Source of the DNA: Dactylonectria macrodidyma
Lineage: Eukaryota; Ascomycota; Sordariomycetes; Hypocreales; Nectriaceae
NCBI GenBank assembly: GCA_020744425.1
Contig: JAGMUV010000005.1
Coordinates: 248,001 to 312,000, forward strand
Length of the DNA: 64,000 nucleotides
Direction: 5' to 3'
Below, piece by piece: positions 10,505 through 21,359 of this stretch (positions are counted from its first letter, which is position 1; every line of letters starts with the position of its first letter). A program made the position numbers and the translations under genes. The notes under the pieces were generated by a model. The model made no database searches, was not told where the DNA came from, and saw nothing but the letters and a program-made list of their open reading frames with translations.

Positions 10505-11676
10505 TCAAAAATCTGAACGCCCAGGCTCCCCAGCCCATGCCCTCCGAATCAGCTCACGGATCGCAGTTCGCTCAAGCGGCCGAGGCGTCCAGTACGGCTG
10601 GCTCATAGCCAAATCAGCCGCTCTATCAATATCTTCCTCCTTCAAGCCGAAGTCTTTCAGGCCCAACTTCACTGGCAGCTTGGACAGCAGCGAGTTCAAC
10701 CCCGCCAGAGCGTCGCCGTCGCTCCCAGGCAGGGCCGTCGCTAGCTTCTCCATGACAGCAGGGACTTGAAGCGCCACGTACGAGAGACTGTGAGGGAGGA
10801 CGGCAGTGTGGGTTTCTCCGTGAGGTAAGTTGAAGCTTCCCCCGAGGACGTGGCAGACCTTGTGGTGGATCGACATGCCTGCGTTTCCAAGACAGACACC
10901 GCAGAGCCACGCACCGTACAGAGCAGACTCCTGAAGCTGTGACGGCGAGGATTCTTGGACGATCTCAGGGAGAGAGTGGGCTAGAGCATAGATGCCTTCA
11001 AGAGCTATTGTCACTAGCAGAGGAGACTTGTTTTGCGCGTAAAGTGCCTCGACTGTACTCGTTGACAGTCAGCATGAGGGGGAAGATCAAGTTTGGATAC
11101 GAGTGCTGGACAGCGCAAAGAGGGAGCCATGAGAAAGTGGAGAAACTGACCAGCATGAGCTATCGCATTGATGCCGCTTGTGGCCCGCATGGTGGCCGGA
11201 AGAGTTCTCGTAAGATCGACGTCGTACAGGACCACGTCTGGCAGAATCTTGGGGCTCGAGCGAGTCACCTTGCGGCCATCAGCCGTCTCGCCCAGTATCG
11301 GCGTCATCTCGCTTCCCGCGTACGAAGTCGCAATGCAGAGATGCGGTATGCCCGTGCGGACGCTTATGGCCTTGCCCAGGCCGATGGTGCTGCCGCCGCC
11401 GATTGAGATGATGAGGTCGGCCGAGGAAGCCTTGACAGCCTCAACAGCCCTCTCGGTGATGTGGCTGGGCGTGTGCATGGTCGCCTCGGCGAAGAAGCCG
11501 GCGATTCCATTGCGAAGAGCGGTCCTGAGGCCCTCCAGCTGGTCCTGCTGCTGCGCCGTCGAGAGGAGAAACGGGGCTTTGGCACCCAGCAGCTCAACCT
11601 CGTCTGAGAGCTTGGAAATGGTTCCCGTGCCGAAGATGACGCGCGGGATGTCGAGCTGATAGGAAGACGAGCTCAT
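10505..11676 (-). CDS. Maleylacetate reductase-type Fe-dependent alcohol dehydrogenase 1
   Basis: Exon 1 (11676-11151) and exon 2 (11052-10505) give 357 residues, the usual size for maleylacetate reductases (PF00465/PF13685 superfamily). Seen: the nucleotide loop SIGGGSTIGLGKA, YAGSEMTPI, and metal-site histidines in AIAHAVEALYA, SIHHKVCHVLGG and LPHGETHTAVLPH. These enzymes reduce maleylacetate to 3-oxoadipate after ring cleavage of hydroxyquinol-type compounds. The intron donor is GTCAGT, as in O-methyltransferase 1. It is divergent to the small cupin gene, with a motif pair between them. A second, diverged member lies at 19.8 kb. Confidence 0.9.
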
Positions 11677-11830
11677 TGTGGACGAGATTGAGGCTGAGCA
11701 AAAAGCTGTGTGGCAGATGGCTTCACTTACAACTGGAAACTTTTAGGCAGTGTGCCGAATAGTCCAACGACGCTCAGCACAATCAGCCAGCCATCGACTA
11801 CCTGCGGGATTTCAATATACCGGCGCGTGA

Positions 11831-12105
11831 ACCCCACCCTTTCAGCAGCTTCTCAACCTGTTTGAGGGCTGTAATCATTAGTTGGCAGAGGAATAAACAG
11901 GCCCACGCCATCAGAACTACCCTTCCTCCCCACACTCCCTCTCCACACGCAGCCATGCCTCTAGAGCGTGGAGAACCCTGTTTTCCATTAGCTAGACTAG
12001 AACTATGGGGACAATCCCCGCTATTGCTTAGCATGATATGGGTCTAGAGCACAGTACAACAACTTCTAGTCTAGTACACAGTTCTGAGTTCAGACCCTGT
12101 GGGGT
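11831..12105. promoter_or_regulatory. ACCCCAC/GTGGGGT pair between Fe-ADH 1 and cupin
   Basis: ACCCCAC at 11831-11837 is about 155 bp upstream of the Fe-ADH 1 start, and GTGGGGT at 12099-12105 is about 205 bp upstream of the cupin start. Each divergent gene therefore has one nearby copy, oriented away from each other. Nothing else is recognised in 11677-12307. Confidence 0.45.
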
Positions 12106-12307
12106 AGGCTAGTCACAGCATTATCCACAATAACTCGTTGAGTTGAAAGACCTCAATCTTTAAGCGAAAAGACAGTCAGTTGCCTGCCCAGTCTCATAGT
12201 TTAAGGTGACTCCCGCCGTCTTTGAACACAATCATCAACATACTCAGCAAATCATCCCCAAGCTCCCTTCTCTTCTCCGTCTTACTCTGTCATATCAACC
12301 TCACACC

Positions 12308-12798
12308 ATGACTGCCGGCAGAGTCGTCACCACCGTCGTTAACGACAAGGGCCTTGGCGTTTTTGAGTCCGACCAAACAGTTGAGCTGTCTGGCGTCGAG
12401 GGCGGTGGCCGAGTGCGTCGCTACGATGTCGTCGATAAGGTGCCTGTGCCCGACATCGCGTACAATCCCAAGCACCAGGTTGAAGGCCTTGCTACCAGTG
12501 AGGGCGCAGCATTCATGATGGTTGAGCTCCCGGCTGGCTTCAAGAGCCCCATGCACGCAACGCCCTCTATGGACTACGGCGTCATGGTGTCGGGAGAGAT
12601 TGTCCTGATGCTAGATTCCGGAGAGGAAACGATACTTAGGTACAAGAGTCTATGCCGCTTTATCTGAGCTACACGATTAATTCTTGGGTCTGCAGGGCTG
12701 GAGACGTCTATGTTCAAAAAGGTGCTGCTCACATGTGGGAGAATAGGTCATCTGAAGTCGCACGCTTCACCGTGACCCTGCTCGCCTCGCGGCCATAG
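12308..12798 (+). CDS. Small cupin-domain protein
   Basis: Exons 12308-12639 and 12696-12798 give 144 residues. It has a single cupin beta-barrel with the pattern PAGFKSPMHATPSMDYGVMVSGE, a central SGEIVLMLDSGEETILRAGD, and the second motif QKGAAHMWENRS. The histidines at MHAT and AHMWEN are candidate metal ligands. Fungal single-cupin proteins of this size occur in catabolic and secondary-metabolite clusters, where some act as dehydratases, isomerases or cyclases. The reaction here is not predictable. It is divergently paired with Fe-ADH 1. Confidence 0.85.
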
Positions 12799-14042
12799 GT
12801 TGATGGCGTTGCCTGGTGGTCTTTGGCTTGACTTTGAAAGCCGCTAAACTATTATTCTAGGACTTTTGGGCCTGCTAGATAGCCGGTCTCACGGCTGACT
12901 AGTAGCCGACATCACACCTGTTTTGTAGTTAGCTTGGTCTGCGCCACTGTGTAGGCCATCATGGCAATGGTTCATGATGCGAATACAAGACCCCTCCATT
13001 CAAAATACTTAATGCACTCGCTAGTGGGCATGCTGTAGCTCTCTACAATGATTTAGGAATTCCCTAACCTGCGATAAACATTTCTTTGAACTCTCTTGTC
13101 CAAATAGCAAGTTGAGGCATTCATGTCTCTGCCCTTCACCACTGTCTTGGCTTTTGATGCGACTAATTCGATCCATTTGTTGTTGATGCCATCGACCATG
13201 ACGCTGATACCACAACAGGAGCATCTTGTGGCATTGAGGAGGTTGGTCAGCTTCAAATTACACTACGAGGCGCTCCCTTCAGGGCCCATGTATTTTATAT
13301 TCACTATGGATAAGTGTGCAATGGGTCAACTGACGGAGTGCAGAAGGGCTATTCGGGAACAAGCCCGCAGCAGCCTTGCTTTACCAGTTTGGGTTGAAGT
13401 AAGAAACAGGGAATGAGCCTGAATCGCCCCACATTACGTCGACCGAGTGATATGTCATTGTTCCGGTTATCGACTTGGAACACGGTCTCTTGGCTCCAGC
13501 CGCCGGTCCTCTCCCACAAGGTATTAGCTTTGTTATTTACCTCCCGCTGTAGGTTGCCTTCCCCACACTGCCCGAGCTCGAAGTACCTCCCCACAAGCTA
13601 TGTGTATTGTAAGCAGCCCAGCTGACTATTAGGGACTCAGCGGAACATACCCTAGGAGCCCCATGGCGGGTTGCGGGGTGGGAGCTTAGCGCTGCTTCTT
13701 ACTTTCGACTCCCAGAACACCCATCTCGATGCATGACCGCCTATAGTGGCAAAGACGGTGCACCCCAGCGCGTTTCATCCAGCCAAAGGATGCCACGGAG
13801 AAACCGTAACCCCCACACGCGACGTAGGCTGTATTAGAAATATGCGGATCACTCAGAGACACATAAGAGTCACATCTAGAGAATGGGGAGTTCACCATGG
13901 CGACTAACACCCATAAAATCCAATATATGTCTTGGTAGTTGAGCTCATTACCCGGACCAATACCGCACATCTCATCAAGGAGAAACCAGTGACAACCAAG
14001 ACATCATTTAGTGACATAACTCGGAGAACATCAGAGACAATC
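12799..14042. other. Intergenic, 1.2 kb, upstream of FAD monooxygenase 1
   Basis: Open frames of 60-97 codons on both strands carry no recognisable motif and have no coherent splice structure. It holds several near-variants of the cluster motif (CCCCAC cores at about 13428, 13561 and 13586, CCCCCAC at about 13803, GCGGGGT at about 13673) but no exact GTGGGGT. It could contain a decayed gene, but I cannot name one. Confidence 0.4.
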
Positions 14043-15674
14043 ATGGCTGTCAAGTCCAAAGGTTTAGGCGCTGATGGGGTTGCCGCACCAAACTCCACCG
14101 GTATCAAAGTCATTATTGTCGGCATGGGTCTAGGCGGTCTGGCGGCTGCTATCGAATGCACCCGCAAAGGCCATACGGTCCTGGCAATCGATCAGCAGAA
14201 AGAGCTCAAGCCTATTGGTATGATTTTTAAGTCTCGGACGGGTCCTATTCGCTGAAGAGAGCTGCTGACATATGGCATCACAGGTGACAGCATCGCGGTC
14301 CCAAGCAATGCCGCCAACGTGGTTCGCAAGTGGGCTAATGGCGCCGTAGATGAGAGGCTAAGCAAGGTGGTTACGTACTGCGAAATTATGGAAATGCACA
14401 ATAGCAAAGGCGAACTCATCATCAACAGCAATCTTGGTGGGTACAGCGGCGGTAAGGGCAAAGGCCACGGCTACCCTGCGCATCGAGGCGACCTGGCCAT
14501 GGCCTTCTACGATCATGCCAAGGACCTGGGTGTCGAGTTTATGCTCGGCCACCGCGTCTTGGAGTACTTTGAGGACGAGAACGAGGCTGGAGTCGTTATT
14601 GATGGACAGAAGATTACTGCCGACTGCGTCATTGGCGCAGATGGCATCCACAGCAAGGCGAGGGGAGCCATTACCGGCACGAACCCTGCCCCTCACTCTT
14701 CCGGCTATGCCATGTACCGCGCATGGTTTGACGCGGACGAGGTTGCGGCTGACCCCGAGACAAGGTGGATTATGGAGGGTTCTCATATAAACGACATTAG
14801 CAAGTTGTACTTTAGCACTGACCTCCACCTGATGCTTGGCACGGCCAAGCGCGGCAAGGAGATCTTTTGGATGTGCACTCACAAGGTGAGGAGAATGTTG
14901 CAATCTCAGTTCAAAGTTGCCGACTCAGAATCACTGACCGTGTGTTGGGACGAATCTAGGACACTTACGACGTCGCCGAATCATGGTCGTTCCCGGGGAA
15001 GCTCGAGGACATGCTGGAGTACATCAAGGACTGGCCCATTACGCCCAAGTTGGAGAAGGTGTTTAGAAAGACACCAAAGGACCGTCTCATTGACTTCAAG
15101 CTCCTCTGGAGAGACGCTCTGAAGACTTGGGTATCTCCTCATGGTCGTATGATGCTCATCGGCGACGCAGCTCATGCCATCCTGCCGACATCGGGTCAGG
15201 GTGCAGGCCAGGCCATTGAAGATGCGGCAACTCTAGCGGTTTGCCTCGAGTTGGGCGGCAAGGGAAACATTCAACAAGCACTCCGAGCTACTCAGGCCCT
15301 GAGGTATATTACTTCTTCTCTCCTTGTCTCCCTCCCTCCCTCGCTTTATGTCTCGGAAGCCACAAAAATTACACATCATCTCTTTGTAGCCCGCGTTGAC
15401 CAAAGACAGATACGATCGAGCCAGCCTCATGCAGCGCATTGGTATCGAAACACGCGATGCGTGGCACAAGACGGATTGGGAGGCGGTGGCCAAGGACGCC
15501 AGGATCCTGGAGATGCCGCGTCCCAAGTGGATCTTTGGCCACGACTGCCAGCAATACGCTTACGATGAGTACGACAAGGCTGTCGAGGCGCTTAACAGTG
15601 GAGTGGCTTACAAGGCTTGCAACGTTCCGTCTGAGGGCGAGAACCACCGTCAGCTGGACTTCCTTGACGAGTAG
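14043..15674 (+). CDS. FAD-dependent monooxygenase 1 (salicylate hydroxylase-type)
   Basis: Exons 14043-14217, 14284-14885, 14960-15303 and 15410-15674 give 461 residues. Class A flavoprotein monooxygenase marks: N-terminal GMGLGGLAAAIECTRKG, the DG motif VIGADGIHSKAR, and the FAD-phosphate motif LIGDAAHAILPTSGQGA. Such enzymes insert one oxygen into an aromatic ring (hydroxylation or oxidative decarboxylation). The third acceptor was set at CAAAGACAG, because the nearer TGTAG would give an immediate stop, whereas this gives QALRYDRASLMQR, the normal family pattern. It is convergent with a second, homologous monooxygenase; the two probably arose by duplication. Confidence 0.9.
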
Positions 15675-16017
15675 ATTGCGATGTTGAAGGGATGTTATAG
15701 TGCAGTTTATATCATGTTAAGAGTCAGAGATAGTTTGCGCAAGGATATGAGAAGATTCAATAGCAATTGTATTTTGACTTTGACTGCCGAATAGTTTGCA
15801 ACTCCAAGCCGCTGTGTTCGAAAATGTTTAATTCAATGCTGCATGCTCTCCATGTCTTTGGTGCTTTGCATTGGCCCATTGGTTTTGAACTGAGCTGACC
15901 CCCCCACGCGGCAACCAACCATAACAACCTATCATACGGAGCAGATGGCCTGTGGTTGTTGCGGAATTGTTGAATCCCATTGCACTCGGAGAAGGCGGGA
16001 TTATACACTTGTCTCAT
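15675..16017. other. Convergent 3' spacer between the two FAD monooxygenases
   Basis: No gene seen; 343 bp between opposing stop codons. Confidence 0.5.
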
Positions 16018-17319
16018 TCATGCTTCTATCTCAAGTCTCATTGTTCTGGCCAGCCGCTGGGCCACCTTCTTAGATACCTCATCCCACTTCGTCTCCACCA
16101 CATCCTCAGCATCATTGGCCCACAGGTGAAAGTTATTCTGAGACACTTTCTGGATGTTAAACTCCTCCTTGAACCGCTTGCTCTCCCGGTCGTGCGTGTC
16201 GTGCCACGTGTTGCGCTGGCTGATGCCCGTCTGCTGGGCCTCGGCAACGTAGTCGTGCCGGATATCAAAGTAGGAGTGCAGAGCCAGCGCAACGCCGCCT
16301 CTATTTACCTTAGATAGACAGGTCGCCAACGTAGCAGCGTCCTCGATGGCCTGGCTTGCGCCTTGGACCGAGGTTGGGAGGAATGGGTGTGCTGCGTCTC
16401 CCATGAGGGCCACCAAGCCGGACTCGGAGACCCATTGCGGGAGACAGGGCCGGTAGATGAGCTTCCAGTCGATGATATCGCTGTTGTTCATATTCTCCCA
16501 CACCCTCCTCACGGCCGGATCCCAGCTCTCCAAGATTCTCAACACGTCAGCTTTGTCTCCCGGCTTGTTCCAGCCCTCCTCAATGTCGGCCGTGTCCTTG
16601 TGCGTGAGGACGGCATTCACCTCGGAACCGTTTCGCAGCGTCGTGATGATGCAGTGCATATCGGGCGCTAGGAAGAGACGGATCTTGTCCTGTTTGACGA
16701 ACTTGGCCGTCAGAGGGTCCTCGCTAACAGCCTTTGCGTCGACATATCCTCTATAGATGGCGTAGCCGCTATGGATGGGCTTGTCCTCATATCCAAGGAC
16801 GGCGTGACGGCCTTTGCTCTTGACACCGTCGGCGCAGATGATGACATCCGAGGTGACTTCTTGGCCGTTGGCGAGTGTGACGCTGGGCTTGTTGTCATCG
16901 TACTCGGTCACTGTCGTAGCCATCTTGACAGGGACACCCAGCTTCTTGCAGTAGTCGGCCATGAGCTGATGGATGTCTCCACGGTGGCCGATGAAGGGCA
17001 TGCACCCGTATTTGTCCTCGGCTTCGCCGACCTGCGTATCCACGCCGAGCACTTTGTCACTCGAGTCGAAGTTGTAGATCTCCATGTTATCGATGCGGGT
17101 GTTGATGCGGTCCAGCTCTTCGCCGAGGCCCCATCGGCGCAGCAGCCTGGCCGAGTTGGACCCGAGGCCGATCGAGTCTCCAATTCGGAGGAATTCGCGG
17201 GCTTGCTCCAAGACCATCACATCAAAACCCCTGCGATGACAGGCAATCGCGCAAGCCAATCCGCCGAGCCCAGCACCAACAATAGTGACTTTGAGCGGTC
17301 CTGCATGGTTGACGGCCAT
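16018..17319 (-). CDS. FAD-dependent monooxygenase 2 (salicylate hydroxylase-type)
   Basis: A single exon of 433 residues from the ATG at 17319. The dinucleotide fold GAGLGGLACAIACHRRG starts 14 residues in, so the much longer upstream frame was not used. Other marks are IICADGVKSKGR (DG motif) and LMGDAAHPFLPTSVQGASQ (GD motif). The overall plan matches monooxygenase 1 but this copy has no introns. A role in hydroxylating an aromatic intermediate is inferred from family and from neighbouring ring-cleavage and reductase genes. Confidence 0.92.
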   Translation of the reverse strand: MAVNHAGPLKVTIVGAGLGGLACAIACHRRGFDVMVLEQAREFLRIGDSIGLGSNSARLLRRWGLGEELDRINTRIDNMEIYNFDSSDKVLGVDTQVGEAEDKYGCMPFIGHRGDIHQLMADYCKKLGVPVKMATTVTEYDDNKPSVTLANGQEVTSDVIICADGVKSKGRHAVLGYEDKPIHSGYAIYRGYVDAKAVSEDPLTAKFVKQDKIRLFLAPDMHCIITTLRNGSEVNAVLTHKDTADIEEGWNKPGDKADVLRILESWDPAVRRVWENMNNSDIIDWKLIYRPCLPQWVSESGLVALMGDAAHPFLPTSVQGASQAIEDAATLATCLSKVNRGGVALALHSYFDIRHDYVAEAQQTGISQRNTWHDTHDRESKRFKEEFNIQKVSQNNFHLWANDAEDVVETKWDEVSKKVAQRLARTMRLEIEA

Positions 17320-17489
17320 GGCTTTCTGGGATGCCGTGGTATGATATTGATGGTGGTGTGGATAGAGAAAGAGCCAAGAAAGGAGGTTATGATGCTGTGC
17401 ATGATTGGGAATTCTCAGCTCTAAGTACGATCCAATATATGCTAATACCAAGCCAGTTGCGAAAGTGGCTCGTGAAGGACAATGATATT

Positions 17490-17556
17490 GTGGGGGGAGG
17501 TCAAGAATTGAGACGCCTAGCCTCCCGCTTCCCCCACACAAAGGCCGATTGTGGGG
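17490..17556. promoter_or_regulatory. G-rich variant sites upstream of FAD monooxygenase 2
   Basis: GTGGGGGG at 17490, CCCCCACA at 17531-17538 and TGTGGGGG at 17550-17557. The last two form an 8-bp inverted repeat. They are variants of the GTGGGGT motif found in other promoters of the cluster, about 170-240 bp upstream of the start at 17319. The remaining spacer to 17920 shows nothing else. Confidence 0.4.
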
Positions 17557-17920
17557 GGATTCTTTGTTAGTCGAACCTGAACCTGAAGGTAGCGGCTGAT
17601 GACGATGGACTGTCACGTACACAACTTTAAGGCTGTCGGTCTGGGGATGCAGAGAATGTCGAGCACAAGGATTGACCTTACATGCCCATGGATGGACGGA
17701 CAACTGGAAGTACAAGGGGCATCAAGGTCAAAGCGTACGCAGTTACTAGACGTGTTGGAGGCTCTTCTCCCTCGCTAGTCAAATCATATCATTCGCAATA
17801 AATGTCGTCAATTTCAACTGTTGGAGCCTACTAGCAGAGACTTGCCGTTCCCATAGATCATGATCAAGAACAGATTTCTCTTTATCTTCCACTAGAGACA
17901 CCCCACTACGACAACCACCT

Positions 17921-19030
17921 CTAGTTGTAGTGCTTCAGCCTAATTCCCGCAATCGTCTCCTCCTGAACACCCGTCCCCTTGCTCTTGAACAGGTTCGTCT
18001 GCCCGTAGGCGCCGATGCGAGCAGACCGGTACATCTTGGACGTCGGCTCAGCCCCCAGCTCAAACTTCCTCTCCACCCCAGCCTCGCGGAGCACGCTCGA
18101 GTCTTCCAGGAGCGTGTTGATCTTAACGTCATCGTTGGGCACGACAAAGTAGAACAGTCCGCAGCGGTCCTGATTCCGCTGGTCGGCCGGCGGCTGGCAC
18201 ACGCGGTGGATGGTGGCCTTGTAGAAGCCGCCAGTCCACCACTCCATCATCTCGCCGGCATTGACCACAATGGCCCCCGGCACGTATGGTACCCATCGCC
18301 AGTTGCCAGTGAAGTGGTCCATCAGCTGAAGAGACGCCATGGGCTGGCTGAACAGCATCGTGATAGATCCAAAGTCAACATGGCCCTTGAGCCAGACACC
18401 CCCCGTCTTCTCCATGTCTTCCTTCTTGTGGCTGTGGAAGTACATCATGTACCTGAACCAGGAGTCATCATGGACGTCGTACTTGTGCAAGTTGACAAAG
18501 TAGTCGTCCGGAAGGTCGAGGGAGATGGCGAAGAGCGTCAGCAGGCGCTTCAGGATGGTCTTGTGGACGTAGTCGTTGAGCTCCTGGACCTCGTCCCGGA
18601 AGGGAGCGAAGGTCGAGGGGTGTTCCCGCAGAGACAAGTTGCGGTTCCAGTTGTACTGCTCGATCTGATCCTTGACGCCCTGGTCGATCTGCCAGTAGTT
18701 GCGGAGCTTGAAGCCCTGGTAGCTGCCGTCCTGCTTCATCCGGCCCTCAAGGCGTTTCTTCTCCTCGAGGGGGGTTTTGGTGAGGACGTGGTGGCCGATG
18801 TCGACTTGTCTGTCGATCTGCTCCGCCGAGATGCCATGGTTGACGACGACGAAGAAGCCCTGAGTCCTCATGGCGTGCTTGAGCTGCTCGGCGAGCTTCT
18901 TCTGGGCGTCTGGCCCGTCGTCATAGGTCGACAGGTCCAGTCTCACGAGCTCGGCGTATTCAAGAGGCTCGGAGGTTGGCTTGACCGGCACGAAGTGCTC
19001 AATCGAGGGCTGGGTAATAGTGGCCGGCAT
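17921..19030 (-). CDS. 2-oxoglutarate/Fe(II)-dependent oxygenase (IPNS-like)
   Basis: Intronless, 369 residues. N-terminal DIOX_N-like region with the typical GFFVVVNHGIS, then a 2OG-FeII_Oxy domain (PF03171) with the iron ligands in GHVDFGS (His and Asp) and ATIHRV (distal His). The arginine that normally binds 2-oxoglutarate would be in NQDRCGLFYF. These enzymes hydroxylate, desaturate or close rings in secondary metabolism and catabolism. It is divergent to Fe-ADH 2 and shares with it a spacer containing two exact heptamers. Confidence 0.92.
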   Translation of the reverse strand: MPATITQPSIEHFVPVKPTSEPLEYAELVRLDLSTYDDGPDAQKKLAEQLKHAMRTQGFFVVVNHGISAEQIDRQVDIGHHVLTKTPLEEKKRLEGRMKQDGSYQGFKLRNYWQIDQGVKDQIEQYNWNRNLSLREHPSTFAPFRDEVQELNDYVHKTILKRLLTLFAISLDLPDDYFVNLHKYDVHDDSWFRYMMYFHSHKKEDMEKTGGVWLKGHVDFGSITMLFSQPMASLQLMDHFTGNWRWVPYVPGAIVVNAGEMMEWWTGGFYKATIHRVCQPPADQRNQDRCGLFYFVVPNDDVKINTLLEDSSVLREAGVERKFELGAEPTSKMYRSARIGAYGQTNLFKSKGTGVQEETIAGIRLKHYN

Positions 19031-19223
19031 GTTGTCGATTTTTCAAGTGGCAGTTGGAAGAAGGTGTGGTGAACTAACTGGCAGTCGTTTCAAAAGGCTC
19101 TACAGATATGTTTGATCGATATCGTGGTTTCCATTGACACTATATATCTTCTTTTTATTTGTCTTTATTAACCCATCTGTTCATCCTCATTAACCCCAGA
19201 GTGAGCATCAAGATGTTGGTGCA

Positions 19224-19610
19224 GTGGGGTCACTTCCATCAAGTGGGGAGGGGAAGCCCAAGCCGTGTGGAGAAGATGCGGAGGCGGATCATCCACAGGC
19301 ACCAGGGCTGAAGAGGGACAGGCTGATGAGTGGTTTTTTTTTTCTCCCTGCGTTGGGCTAACTTTCCAGATGCCTACTGAGCGATGAGCCTGTTGTTTGC
19401 AAATGACGCAGGTCGAGGTGCTGCATACGGACTCGGACAGAAGCTGGATTGTCTGTAAGTTTCGGCCAATATTAGTCCATCCAATACTTTGCTTCACGAC
19501 ATCGTGAGCAGGCAACGTCTTGATTCTCTGTTCTCGTTCTCTGTTCTACTTACCATCTAGGGTTGTGTTTCTTGGCCCTCGTCGCCATTCATCTCCATCT
19601 CGCACCCCAC
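19224..19610. promoter_or_regulatory. Motif pair between 2OG oxygenase and Fe-ADH 2
   Basis: GTGGGGT at 19224-19230 (about 195 bp upstream of the 2OG oxygenase), a GTGGGGA variant at 19244, and ACCCCAC at 19604-19610 (about 155 bp upstream of Fe-ADH 2). Each divergent gene again has its own nearby copy. No gene is seen in 19031-19760. Confidence 0.45.
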
Positions 19611-19760
19611 AAATTGTCGACAAGGCTGAAAAAGAGTTTTATACTTGTTTGAAAGTATATATCCAAGTTACCCAGCTGCTATGTGCCCTGGCTAAACCCC
19701 ATACCCAGGCCTCCATCTGTGCCCTCATCCTCTGACTCAGCTACCAGTCGCCAGCCAGCC

Positions 19761-20930
19761 ATGGGCGACGGCACTTCTACTTCTCCTCTTCAAGGCCAAT
19801 GGCTACCAAACACGTTCGTGAGCTTGTCGTACGGACCGGGCATCATCGAAGAGAAGCTCCGCTCATGCCTGCCGACTCCGACGTCCAAAGCCTACATCAT
19901 CACCGGCACATCGCTAGCCACTAAGACGGACGTAATCAAACGCATTGAGGCCATCCTCACTTCTACAAATCATGGAGGCACCTTCCACGGCATCAAGCAG
20001 CATGCGCAGGTGGCACAGCTCAACCAGGCGTTGCATCGAGTGCAGCAAGACCCTGCAGTCGACACCTTGATCAGCGTTGGAGGCGGCAGCCCAATAGACT
20101 CAGCCAAGACCATCATCCACCATATCTCCGAGGCCAGCGGCCGCGTCCTCTCGCACATCGCCATACCGACGACACTGAGCGCTGCTGAATGCACCGACAT
20201 AGGCGGGACAACGATGGAGGACAATCTCAAGACGGGCATTCGGCATCCAGATGCTCTTCCGCGGCACATCCTGTATGATCCGACTGCGGCAGCATTTACG
20301 CCCATCACGCTCTTCCTCAGTACCGGCATCCGCGCTCTGGATCATGCCGTCGAGCTACAGTACAACGCAGACGCCAGCTGGGCGCCGTGCCAGTTGCTAG
20401 GCCTTTCTGCGATCAAGGAGCTGTTTGAGCTTCTCCCCAAGTACAAACAAGACCCTGGCGACAATGACACCATGACAAGGCTCTTTCTTGCCGCATATTC
20501 AACCCTGGGCTTCTTTGGCCGGGCTATGAAGGGCTCGGTGGGCTTGAGCCACACGCTCGGATACTCACTGGGCAGCCCGTACAGCATACCGCATGGAGTC
20601 ACGAGCTGCCTCACTCTCGGCCACGTGGTGAAGCTCAAGGCGCAGCTGAACGACGCTGATGCTGCTCCAATCGCCAGGATCCTGCCCTACCTCGGCGAGC
20701 AGCGGTCCGGCGACGACGTCAAAGACGCCCAACGGGTAGGTGACCGCATCCTGGGACTCGTCAAGAGCCTCGGGCTCGACACCAACTTGACTGCCTGGGG
20801 TGTGAGCAAAGACGAGGTAGATACAATATGCTCCCGAGCGGTGGGATCTTGGATGCCCGGAGAACAGAGATCAGCGCGGGAAGAGAAGGAGCTGCAGATG
20901 CTGAGGGCTCTGGTGGTTGGCTTGTTCTGA
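19761..20930 (+). CDS. Maleylacetate reductase-type Fe-dependent alcohol dehydrogenase 2
   Basis: Intronless, 389 residues from ATG 19761. Marks: ISVGGGSPIDSAKTI (nucleotide loop), AIPTTLSAAECTDIGG, and the metal-site histidines in RALDHAVELQY, GLSHTLGYSLG and IPHGVTSCLTLGH. It has the same superfamily plan as Fe-ADH 1 (maleylacetate reductase group) but is clearly diverged. Two such reductases in one cluster imply two ring-cleavage products or two successive reductions. The in-frame ATG at 19683 is less likely because the conserved region begins after 19761. Confidence 0.9.
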   Translation: MGDGTSTSPLQGQWLPNTFVSLSYGPGIIEEKLRSCLPTPTSKAYIITGTSLATKTDVIKRIEAILTSTNHGGTFHGIKQHAQVAQLNQALHRVQQDPAVDTLISVGGGSPIDSAKTIIHHISEASGRVLSHIAIPTTLSAAECTDIGGTTMEDNLKTGIRHPDALPRHILYDPTAAAFTPITLFLSTGIRALDHAVELQYNADASWAPCQLLGLSAIKELFELLPKYKQDPGDNDTMTRLFLAAYSTLGFFGRAMKGSVGLSHTLGYSLGSPYSIPHGVTSCLTLGHVVKLKAQLNDADAAPIARILPYLGEQRSGDDVKDAQRVGDRILGLVKSLGLDTNLTAWGVSKDEVDTICSRAVGSWMPGEQRSAREEKELQMLRALVVGLF

Positions 20931-21332
20931 CGCCGCCTAGAATTGACATTTATGGACCAAAGAGCGTTACCTATTCTATTACGTGTATTAGCTGCAATTC
21001 GCGTCTCCCATTCGTCCTAATAATCATGACATGACACGGCTACACGGGCAAATAGGTTAGACTATGAAATATGTGCCTCTCGGCAGATGCTCATAAACCC
21101 CACCTCTCCAAGCAAACGCCTCGCCTTACCCATTACCAACACCAGACCGGTCGCCTCCGACGGGATGGTCTGGCTGTCTGACATTTGTGGCACGAGATAA
21201 GCTCCAGTGAGTGCACGTGCACCCTGCTTCGTAGTGAATAATCCTATACCAACAATGGGCCATCCAAGACGAAGACATGGACGGCAGCTTGTCATAGACG
21301 GAGTCGACAATAGTGGACCAGATATCACCCAC
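20931..21332. other. Intergenic between Fe-ADH 2 and the homogentisate dioxygenase homologue
   Basis: No gene recognised; likely the 3' region of Fe-ADH 2 and the distal promoter of the dioxygenase. Confidence 0.45.
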
Positions 21333-21359
21333 CTACCCCACCGCCATCAGGTGGGGTAG
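21333..21359. promoter_or_regulatory. Perfect 10-bp palindromic half-sites upstream of the dioxygenase
   Basis: CTACCCCACC (21333-21342), seven bases, then GGTGGGGTAG (21350-21359): a perfect inverted repeat with GTGGGGT at its core, about 310 bp before the dioxygenase ATG. It is the clearest version of the cluster motif and looks like a site for a dimeric or paired regulator. A TATA-like GATATATAGG lies near 21489. Confidence 0.5.

Noticed and set aside
15304..15409. Third intron of FAD monooxygenase 1 ending at TGTAG (15389)
   Set aside because: Gives an immediate stop; the acceptor 20 bp downstream restores the conserved sequence.
17930..19072. 380-codon open frame antisense to the 2OG oxygenase
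   Set aside because: Shadow of GC-rich coding DNA; valine/leucine-rich without motifs, while the opposite strand codes a clear family with metal ligands.
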